Shown here in pieces: positions 1 through 5,156 of a DNA stretch of 7,285 bases. The DNA is taken from positions 1 to 7,285 of the forward strand of contig JAISLG010000125.1 of the NCBI GenBank assembly GCA_031260615.1, in the 5' to 3' direction. The DNA comes from Oscillospiraceae bacterium. Its GTDB lineage: Bacteria > Bacillota > Clostridia > Oscillospirales > Ruminococcaceae. The position numbers were made by a program, and so were the translations under genes. The notes under the pieces are model-generated. The model was not told the DNA's origin. It saw only the letters and a list, made by a program, of their open reading frames with translations, and did not search any database. The stretch's first letter is position 1, and each line of letters begins with the position of its first letter.

Positions 1-37
1 CCTTTGTTCCCCTTTGTTCCCCTTTGTTCCCCTTTGT
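1..37. repeat. 10-bp tandem repeat, 3.7 copies, at window edge
   Basis: The unit CCTTTGTTCC occurs perfectly at 1-10, 11-20 and 21-30, followed by a partial copy CCTTTGT at 31-37 and a run of eight T (39-46). The array starts at base 1, so its true length is unknown. It lies directly upstream of the trkH ATG. The trkH frame is open through the whole array, so it is either the upstream region or, if translation starts farther left, coding. A change of one 10-bp unit would shift a frame translated through it. Confidence 0.9.
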
Positions 38-58
38 ATTTTTTTTGTTGGTATCTGT

Positions 59-1534
59 ATGTCTAAAACATTGATATTCTCGCGAGTCGGGTCGTTGCTA
101 CTCCTCAACTCACTTGCGCTTGGTATTACCGCTGTTGTCGATTTCTCGTCCGCGCAATACTTTGCCTATCCCGCGCTTGTGTCGTTTTTTATTGGCGTAC
201 TGCTTGTATATGGGCTTAAACTATATTCCAAAAACCACAATGTTCCTACCGAAGTCCATACCAAAACCGCATTCGGCATTGTCGCGCTTGGGTGGGTTAT
301 AATACCGATTATCGGTATGTTGCCGTACATTTTTTACGGCACGAGTGTGCCTAACGCAATATTCGAGTCGTTTTCGGGGTTTACCACAACGGGGTCAACT
401 GTGTTTCCCAATACGGAACTCTTGCCAAGGGGAATATTATTTTGGCGCGCGTTTACGCATTTCATTGGCGGTGCAGGGGTTATTACACTCCTCCTCGCCG
501 TGTCGCCGAATTTATCCGCCGATACCGTCCGCATTGTAAATGTCGAGAGTACGGGTGTTCCGTCCGATAAGTTTTTGCCGAAAACATCGCATATCCCAAA
601 AGTATTGTATGGAGTATATTTGTCCCTCACCGTGCTGTTATTCGGGCTGTTCTCGCTCGGCGGAATGGGTGTGTTCGATGCCGTTACACACGCGTTCTCA
701 ATCGCGGGTACGGGTGGATTCTCCACAAAAAACAACTCGTTCGGTTACTTCACGGACAACTCCGTTTACTTGCAAATTGTAGCCGCCGTGTTTATGTTAT
801 TATTCTCGGTGAACCTGTCATTATTTTTTATCATAGTTATAAAACGCCGTATCAAAGCGGCGTTCGCAAGTGAGGAATTGCGATTGTTCCTTATCGCGGC
901 GGCGGCGATTACATTGATTATTACAGCGGCGAATTACTTCGGAGATGTATACGATAATATATTCGAGTCGTTACTCGGCTCGTTTTTCCAAGTGTCGTCA
1001 TCAATGTCAACTACGGGGTTATCAGTCGGCAACTTCGCGGTATGGGGCGCGTTCACAAATATTATTTTAATGTTCGCGATGTTCTGCGGCGGTATGTCGG
1101 GGTCAACGGCAGGTGGGTTCAAATTCGGTCGGCTATTGTTACTCATTAAAACGGCGCGGCGTGAAGTATACAGGCAGATGTATCCCAACTCGGTAAAGGT
1201 TATACAATCGGACGGCAAATCAGTAGACGATAAATTGATTTCAAAGATATGCGCGTTCTTCTTTTTGTATGTGCTGATAGCGGCGATTGGCATACTGTCC
1301 CTTGCGGCGGCGGAAACAATAACACGGAATACAATCGACTTCGAGGGCGCGTTCTACGCGGTATTCGCTATGATTTCCAACTCGGGTATCGCGGCGAACG
1401 GCGACCTCGCAATCGGGGATTTCTCGGACTTCTGCCCGTTCTCAAAGATACTCCTCGCGTTTATTATGTTCATAGGACGGTTGGAGATTTACCCTGCGAT
1501 TATGATTATTTCGCCCGGGTTTTGGAAGAAATAA
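59..1534 (+). CDS. trkH: Potassium uptake protein, TrkH/KtrB family membrane subunit
   Basis: Integral membrane subunit of a Trk/Ktr K+ uptake system, expected to work with a cytosolic TrkA/KtrA-type RCK regulator that is not in this window. The protein is 491 aa from the ATG at 59, normal for TrkH, and is hydrophobic throughout. It shows the four membrane-pore-membrane repeats of the family, with filter-like pore loops at TTTGS (residues 110-113 region), AGTGG (216-220), STTGL (317-321) and NSGI (441-444), each holding the key glycine. The GGMSGSTAGGFK loop (344-355) and the C-terminal GRLEIYP (473-479) ending in FWKK are also TrkH hallmarks. I chose the ATG at 59 because the family N-terminus aligns with MSKTLIFSRVGSLLLL. 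The frame is open to base 1, with a TTG at 14 inside the repeat array. Neither start has a Shine-Dalgarno sequence, so the exact start is uncertain. The family assignment is secure. Confidence 0.95.
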   Translation: MSKTLIFSRVGSLLLLNSLALGITAVVDFSSAQYFAYPALVSFFIGVLLVYGLKLYSKNHNVPTEVHTKTAFGIVALGWVIIPIIGMLPYIFYGTSVPNAIFESFSGFTTTGSTVFPNTELLPRGILFWRAFTHFIGGAGVITLLLAVSPNLSADTVRIVNVESTGVPSDKFLPKTSHIPKVLYGVYLSLTVLLFGLFSLGGMGVFDAVTHAFSIAGTGGFSTKNNSFGYFTDNSVYLQIVAAVFMLLFSVNLSLFFIIVIKRRIKAAFASEELRLFLIAAAAITLIITAANYFGDVYDNIFESLLGSFFQVSSSMSTTGLSVGNFAVWGAFTNIILMFAMFCGGMSGSTAGGFKFGRLLLLIKTARREVYRQMYPNSVKVIQSDGKSVDDKLISKICAFFFLYVLIAAIGILSLAAAETITRNTIDFEGAFYAVFAMISNSGIAANGDLAIGDFSDFCPFSKILLAFIMFIGRLEIYPAIMIISPGFWKK

Positions 1535-1552
1535 AATGGTATTGTATAATGC
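1535..1552. other. 18-bp tail-to-tail gap without visible terminator
   Basis: The trkH stop and the lipoprotein stop on the opposite strand are separated by only 18 AT-rich bases. I see no GC-rich stem with a T-run in either direction. The best inverted repeat is TTGTATA (1542-1548) with TATACAA (1582-1588) across a 33-nt loop, too weak for an intrinsic terminator. Transcripts from both genes may therefore overlap at their 3' ends. Confidence 0.6.
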
Positions 1553-2914
1553 TTACCCCTCCTTCACCGCGTAGTAATAACTATACAACGCATACCCGTC
1601 CGTGTCCGCCAACGCCGTTTCAATCTGCCGCGCAATCACGGACTGTTCCGCGTTACCCGAAACCAGCCATTCTGTCGCACCCGTACCCGCGTATTTGTCC
1701 GTCTTGTCCTCCTTGTAGCAAGCAAGCCCGACATATAACGGCACTCGCGTAAATACACGCCATTTTAATAATACCGTTTCAAAGGGTTGCGTTTCGTTCT
1801 CGTACCCAAAATATAATTGTGGAGCAACGTAGTCGCAGTATACCCCCCTCCCGTAATCGTCGAGTGCCGATGCCCATACGCGTACGTCCGCGTATTCGTA
1901 TAGGTAGTTATTGTCGATGTTTCCCGCAGGGCATATCCCGAACAGTGCCGTGCTGTTCGCGGCGTGTACCGCGTTATTGATTGCCGACATCACCTCCGTG
2001 CAAGCATTGTATCGGAACTGCTCCGCCGATGTATTCACCCCGTTGCTGTGCGATACATAATAAGCGTTGTCCCAACCAAGGTCGCCCGTAGGGTAAAAAT
2101 AATCGTCGATGTTCACGCCGTCCACATTGTACCGTTCCACCAATTCATATGCGCCATCCGCTATTAGTTTACGCGCACGCGTATCAGACGGGTTAAGATA
2201 CCACCGCCCGTCATATTCGAGCATCGGCGCGGTCGCAACATCGTCTTGTAATCCGCTGTTGTACCAGTCATTCACGGGGTAGCCTACTATGCCCGAATAT
2301 GACTCCATTTCCGCGACAGTATTCAACCGAAACGGGTTCACCCACGCGTGCAGTGAAAGTTGTTTTGCGTGTGCCTCGCGCACCATAATTTCGAGCGGGT
2401 CGTATGGCGGAGTTTGCCCGTACACCCCTGTGATTATTTTCGAGTAAGGGAAATAGTCACTTTTGTATAGCGCGTCGCCGAACGGGCGAACGTGTACATA
2501 AAGCGTATTTATCCCCATATCCTCGCAATTTGCAAGCGCGGTACGGAAACTGTCCGTAAATTGCTCTTCAGTCTTTTTGGTAAGCATTTTAGATATGTCG
2601 ATATACGAGAACCACATTGCCTTTTGGGTGTCGTAGTTTATCGACTTGTCCGTATTAGCGATAGCAGTCGGATTTGTTGTTATATCGGTGATTTCGGACA
2701 CGCCCGTTTCGTAAACAGTATCGGACGAGTCGGACGCGTCATAAAACTCGGACAGCATATCCGAGTTTGGAAACGGCGCGGTTATCGGCGCAACCACGGG
2801 CAGTGCCTTTTCGCGTACGGTATCGGCTGTGCCGCACCCCGACAATGTTATTGCAAGTGTTATTGCAAGCATGGCGGCGAGGCGGGTTAAACGAGTTAAA
2901 AATATTTTTTTCAT
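1553..2914 (-). CDS. Lipoprotein with family 10-like glycosyl hydrolase (GHL10/DUF187) domain
   Basis: Predicted surface lipoprotein of 453 aa. The N-terminus has a basic n-region (K2, K3, R8, R11), a hydrophobic core at about 12-24 and the lipobox LSGC with Cys27 as the lipidation site. A Ser/Thr/Asp-rich linker follows (about 30-95). The rest (about 98-450) resembles the GHL10/DUF187 TIM-barrel family. It starts at KAMWFSYIDI (98-107), has the strand motif INTLYVHVRPFGDALY (135-150), HAWVNPFRL (189-197), and VDGVNIDDYFYP (264-275) whose Asp pair resembles family active-site acids, then APQLYFGY (364-371) and a late YALYSYYY strand. Family members are thought to act on cell-wall or other polysaccharides, but substrate and even catalysis are unproven for most, so I infer only an envelope role. 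It is convergent with trkH and divergent from metG. No Shine-Dalgarno precedes the ATG; the start is chosen for the intact signal peptide. Confidence 0.88.
   Translation of the reverse strand: MKKIFLTRLTRLAAMLAITLAITLSGCGTADTVREKALPVVAPITAPFPNSDMLSEFYDASDSSDTVYETGVSEITDITTNPTAIANTDKSINYDTQKAMWFSYIDISKMLTKKTEEQFTDSFRTALANCEDMGINTLYVHVRPFGDALYKSDYFPYSKIITGVYGQTPPYDPLEIMVREAHAKQLSLHAWVNPFRLNTVAEMESYSGIVGYPVNDWYNSGLQDDVATAPMLEYDGRWYLNPSDTRARKLIADGAYELVERYNVDGVNIDDYFYPTGDLGWDNAYYVSHSNGVNTSAEQFRYNACTEVMSAINNAVHAANSTALFGICPAGNIDNNYLYEYADVRVWASALDDYGRGVYCDYVAPQLYFGYENETQPFETVLLKWRVFTRVPLYVGLACYKEDKTDKYAGTGATEWLVSGNAEQSVIARQIETALADTDGYALYSYYYAVKEG
2846..2869. repeat. 12-bp perfect tandem duplication in signal-peptide coding sequence
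   Basis: TGTTATTGCAAG occurs twice without gap or mismatch (2846-2857 and 2858-2869). Because 12 is a multiple of three, it encodes an in-frame four-residue duplication (LAIT LAIT, residues 16-23) in the hydrophobic core of the lipoprotein signal peptide. A loss or gain would lengthen or shorten the core by four residues without a frameshift. Confidence 0.9.
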
Positions 2915-2947
2915 CGGAGTTAATATATGCGAGGTCGGGGATTTTTA

Positions 2948-2956
2948 TGATATAAT
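2948..2956 (+). promoter_or_regulatory. Consensus extended -10 element facing metG
   Basis: TGATATAAT is a perfect extended -10 (TGn plus TATAAT). The hexamer 17 bp upstream (2928-2933, TGCGAG) is not a -35, so activity would depend on the extended element. A transcript would start near 2963 and run into the metG leader. AAAGGAG at 2973-2979 looks like a ribosome binding site but no start codon sits at a usable distance, so I assign no gene to it. The site overlaps the lipoprotein promoter, so the two would exclude each other. Confidence 0.35.
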
Positions 2957-2974
2957 GTACAATGTACAATGTAA
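2954..2974. repeat. 7-bp tandem repeat, three copies, inside promoter spacer
   Basis: AATGTAC at 2954-2960 and 2961-2967, then AATGTAA at 2968-2974. The array fills the spacer between the -35 and -10 of the predicted lipoprotein promoter on the - strand. One unit more or less would change that spacer from 17 to 24 or 10 bp. Confidence 0.85.
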
Positions 2975-3059
2975 AGGAGTATCCGCAACACCACGAACTG
3001 TTTCTTTCACTTATCATTGACACACGGACAATCGCAACGTGAAAATAATATAAACACAG

Positions 3060-3088
3060 TTGACAATCCTCCGTAATTTTGGTAGTAT
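3060..3088 (+). promoter_or_regulatory. Predicted sigma-A promoter for metG
   Basis: A perfect -35 TTGACA (3060-3065), a 17-bp spacer (3066-3082) and a -10 TAGTAT (3083-3088, 4 of 6). An overlapping TATAAC (3086-3091) is closer to consensus but sits 20 bp from the -35. A start near 3095 leaves a leader of under 40 nt, too short for a T-box or a SAM riboswitch. A second perfect TTGACA lies upstream (3017-3022) with only a GAAAAT 18 bp on, which could be a weaker additional promoter. Confidence 0.6.
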
Positions 3089-3121
3089 AACAAATACTCT
3101 AATTGTATGAGTATCAAATGT

Positions 3122-3129
3122 AAGAGGTG
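3122..3129 (+). promoter_or_regulatory. Shine-Dalgarno site that favours a TTG start for metG
   Basis: AAGAGGTG matches the anti-Shine-Dalgarno at seven of eight positions. The in-frame GTG at 3127 lies within this site and so is unlikely to be the initiator. The in-frame TTG at 3133 is five bases after the AGAGG core and gives the usual MetRS N-terminus. Confidence 0.6.
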
Positions 3130-3132
3130 TCC

Positions 3133-4737
3133 TTGTCCGCTAAACCGTTTTATGTAACCACACCAATCTACTACCCGTCGGGGAATCCCCATATCGGGCA
3201 TTGTTATTCTACGGTGCTGTGCGACTACCTCGCACGGTATAACCGCTTTAAGGGCCGTCCCGTAATATTCGCGACGGGTACGGACGAACACGGCGCAAAA
3301 TTAGCCGCCGCCGCCGAAAAAGCCGGTGTTGATACACTCGAATATATTGACGGATTCGTCGGTAACTTCAAGAAACTTTGGACGTATATGAATATCAGTT
3401 ATGACAGGTTCGTCCGCACAACCGACGACTACCATATCAAAACCGTGCAGTATATCTTCACCGTCCTCCACGATAAGGGTTATATCTATAAAGGTGAATA
3501 CCAAGGCAAATATTGTGTTCCGTGCGAAAGTTTTTGGACGGACGCGCAACTTACTAAAAAAGACGACAAGTATTACTGCCCCGACTGCGGTCGTGAAGTA
3601 ACCGAGAACCGTTCCGAGGAAGCATACTTCCTCAAAATGTCACCCTTCGCCGCCGACATCGAAAAAATGTTATTGGAGAGCGGATATTTGCGCCCTGAAA
3701 ACCGCGCGAAAGAACTCGTGAATAACTTCATCAAAACAGGGCTTGACGATTTATGCGTGTCGCGTACAAGTGTGAAATGGGGGATACCTGTCCCGAAATT
3801 CGAGGATACGTCAGCCGAGCATACCGTTTATGTCTGGCTCGATGCTCTCACCAACTATATTTCACTCCTCGGGTATGGCAACGATACGTTCGGCGACTTC
3901 GATACGTTCTGGAATAACGCCGAGGTGCTGCACGTCACGGGTAAGGAAATTATGCGGTTTCATACCATAATTTGGTATGCTATACTGAAAGGCGCGGGGG
4001 TGCGTTTCCCCGATAAATTGTACTCTCACGGGTGGATTATCTCGTCCGACGGCGACAAAATGTCCAAGTCCAAGGGTAATGTACTCGACCCGTTCATTTT
4101 AGGCGGCAGGTATGGGGTAGATGCCGTGCGGTATCAAATGCTCCGCGATATGCCGTACGCGTCCGATATGCCGTACTCAAACGAGAATATGCTTAACCGT
4201 ATCAATGCCGATTTAGCGAACTCGTACGGGAATTTAGTTTCGCGTACCGCCTCTATGATTGAAAAATACTTCGGCGGCGTGATACCGAATTATATTGCGA
4301 GTGCCGAAACCGAATACGGGCGCGATTTGCGTGCCAAGGCAGTTGCGTTAAAGGCGACTGTTGACGGATTACTCGACTATCCGAAAGTGGGCGACGCACT
4401 GTCCGCTGTGTTCGATGTAATATCTCGCGCGAACAAATATATTGACGAAACCGCCCCGTGGGTGCTTGCAAAAGACGAAACCAAATTGCCCGAACTCGGT
4501 AACGTACTCCGCAACCTCGCCGAGGCAATCCGCATTGCTACGCTGTTCCTCGCCCCCGCTATACCCGACACTGCCCCGAAAGTCTATGACATATTCGGAC
4601 TCACGGGTAACGCGCTGTCTTATGAATATGCTGATGTGTTCGATACTATACCGGGGAATACAAAGGTCAAAACAACCGCGCCGTTATTCCCTCGCCTTGA
4701 CGTGGCAAAGGAAATCGCGTACTTGCAAGAGACTTAA
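3133..4737 (+). CDS. metG: Methionine--tRNA ligase (MetRS), without C-terminal tRNA-binding domain
   Basis: Cytosolic class I synthetase that activates methionine with ATP and charges tRNA-Met, including the initiator. From the TTG start it has 534 aa. Visible in order: FYVTTPIYYPSGNPHIGH with the HIGH signature at 20-23, the TGTDEHG strand (48-54), a zinc knuckle with Cys128, Cys131, Cys149 and Cys152 in the connective insertion, VYVWLDALTNY (232-242), KMSKS at 309-313, and the anticodon-binding helical domain with NKYIDETAPW (434-443), whose Trp belongs to the anticodon-reading region. The protein stops at LFPRLDVAKEIAYLQET, where the roughly 650-aa B. subtilis-type enzyme would continue into a C-terminal EMAP/Trbp111-like domain. 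Short forms are known, so this is not necessarily damage. A GTG at 3127 would add two residues. It has its own promoter; the stop codon lies in the first copy of an 11-bp repeat. Confidence 0.97.
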   Translation: MSAKPFYVTTPIYYPSGNPHIGHCYSTVLCDYLARYNRFKGRPVIFATGTDEHGAKLAAAAEKAGVDTLEYIDGFVGNFKKLWTYMNISYDRFVRTTDDYHIKTVQYIFTVLHDKGYIYKGEYQGKYCVPCESFWTDAQLTKKDDKYYCPDCGREVTENRSEEAYFLKMSPFAADIEKMLLESGYLRPENRAKELVNNFIKTGLDDLCVSRTSVKWGIPVPKFEDTSAEHTVYVWLDALTNYISLLGYGNDTFGDFDTFWNNAEVLHVTGKEIMRFHTIIWYAILKGAGVRFPDKLYSHGWIISSDGDKMSKSKGNVLDPFILGGRYGVDAVRYQMLRDMPYASDMPYSNENMLNRINADLANSYGNLVSRTASMIEKYFGGVIPNYIASAETEYGRDLRAKAVALKATVDGLLDYPKVGDALSAVFDVISRANKYIDETAPWVLAKDETKLPELGNVLRNLAEAIRIATLFLAPAIPDTAPKVYDIFGLTGNALSYEYADVFDTIPGNTKVKTTAPLFPRLDVAKEIAYLQET

Positions 4738-4772
4738 AAGAGGCTTAAAAGAGGCTTAAAAGAGGCTTAAAA
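4729..4772. repeat. 11-bp tandem repeat, four copies, over the metG stop codon
   Basis: GAGACTTAAAA (4729-4739) is followed by three identical units GAGGCTTAAAA (4740-4750, 4751-4761, 4762-4772). The first copy codes for the last residues and stop of metG, with one base different from the rest. All extra copies are therefore after the stop and do not change MetRS. This looks like a local amplification of the end of the gene. Confidence 0.95.
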
Positions 4773-4777
4773 CTGAG

Positions 4778-4803
4778 AATGATACGGCAAAATGATACGG
4801 CAA
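4778..4803. repeat. 13-bp perfect tandem duplication upstream of the 88-aa ORF
   Basis: AATGATACGGCAA occurs at 4778-4790 and again at 4791-4803, five bases after the 11-bp array. The second copy ends in the A-rich stretch that supplies the ribosome binding site AAAGGA (4802-4807) of the next ORF, 7 nt before its ATG. Confidence 0.95.
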
Positions 4804-4814
4804 AGGAAACGTAA

Positions 4815-5081
4815 ATGAAATTTGATTTTTCGGAAAAACAATACAAGTTTTTCAAAAATGAATTTGACATTGGCGAAAACGAAATTGATATTGCAAGCAA
4901 AGAAGAATCGAAAGAAGAATTGTTAGAATTGTATGACAAACTTTGCGATATTGAAGTTGACGAAACCATTAAAGCAGACGGCGGCAACGGGAAACTTAGT
5001 GAGCGTGGCAAAACAGCAGAAACCCTTGTTACGCTTATGGGAAACAACAGAGAGTTTATCCCCATAGAAAACGAAGAATAA
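4815..5081 (+). CDS. Small acidic hypothetical protein, AT-rich
   Basis: I do not recognise this 88-aa protein and assign no function. It is soluble by appearance, with no signal peptide, membrane segment or cysteine motif (one Cys, residue 44), and strongly acidic: 24 Asp/Glu against 12 Lys/Arg. The N-terminal part (about 5-50) looks helical, with the charged run KEESKEELLELYDKLCDIEV; a Gly-rich turn (56-59) and SERGKTAETLVTLMG (62-76) follow. A ribosome binding site AAAGGA sits at good distance from the ATG. GC content is about 36% by my count, clearly below the flanking synthetase genes, and codon choice differs (an AGA arginine at residue 79, GAA and AAA dominant). Together with the flanking repeats this suggests acquisition separate from its neighbours, though no integrase or transposase accompanies it. 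The good ribosome binding site, clean frame and protein-like sequence argue that it is a real gene. Confidence 0.7.
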   Translation: MKFDFSEKQYKFFKNEFDIGENEIDIASKEESKEELLELYDKLCDIEVDETIKADGGNGKLSERGKTAETLVTLMGNNREFIPIENEE

Positions 5082-5156
5082 ACTAATTAAAACCTAGAAC
5101 GAAAATTTACAGCATTTGCAAAGAGCGATACCAGATAAAGGATAACGTAATTTAAT
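5082..5156. other. 75-bp AT-rich gap before proS
   Basis: No hairpin terminator, T-box or convincing promoter is visible. The closest purine-rich ribosome binding site for proS is AAAGGA at 5137-5142, 14 nt from its ATG, which is longer than usual. TTTGCAAA (5114-5121) is a short palindrome without further support. Read-through from the ORF before is therefore plausible. Confidence 0.5.

Larger units (their letters stand above)
2947..2975 (-). promoter_or_regulatory. Predicted sigma-A promoter for the GHL10 lipoprotein
   Basis: Read on the - strand: a -35 box TTTACA (2975-2970, 5 of 6 to consensus), a spacer of exactly 17 bp (2969-2953) and a -10 box TATCAT (2952-2947, 5 of 6). Transcription would begin near 2940, leaving about 25 nt of leader before the lipoprotein ATG at 2914. 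The spacer consists of two full AATGTAC units plus most of a third. The -10 overlaps, by two bases, a consensus -10 for the opposite strand (2951-2956). Confidence 0.55.

Noticed and set aside
1..37. CRISPR array or attachment site
   Set aside because: The 10-bp units are directly adjacent without spacers, and no integrase or cas gene is present.
334..735. - strand ORF of 133 codons within trkH
   Set aside because: It is the antisense of a well-conserved TrkH segment containing the first two filter loops; no independent support.
1542..1588. Bidirectional terminator between trkH and the lipoprotein
   Set aside because: The only inverted repeat is 7 bp of A/T-rich pairs over a 33-nt loop without a T-run.
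2955..3020. 21-codon ORF after the + strand extended -10
   Set aside because: The ATG sits in the 7-bp repeat with AAAGGAG inside the ORF rather than before it; product is not protein-like.
3017..3046. TTGACA at 3017 as main metG promoter
   Set aside because: The -35 is perfect but the best -10 at 17-18 bp is only GAAAAT; the promoter at 3060-3088 has better geometry. It may still be secondary.
2915..3132. T-box or SAM riboswitch upstream of metG
   Set aside because: From the predicted start the leader is under 40 nt, and I see no T-box core motif or specifier stem in the 218-bp gap.
3107..3157. Cys-rich 16-codon ORF starting MSIKCKRCPC overlapping the metG start, as a leader peptide
   Set aside because: No own ribosome binding site, and it overlaps the metG start out of frame; the Cys and Arg codons come from the metG Shine-Dalgarno and coding sequence.
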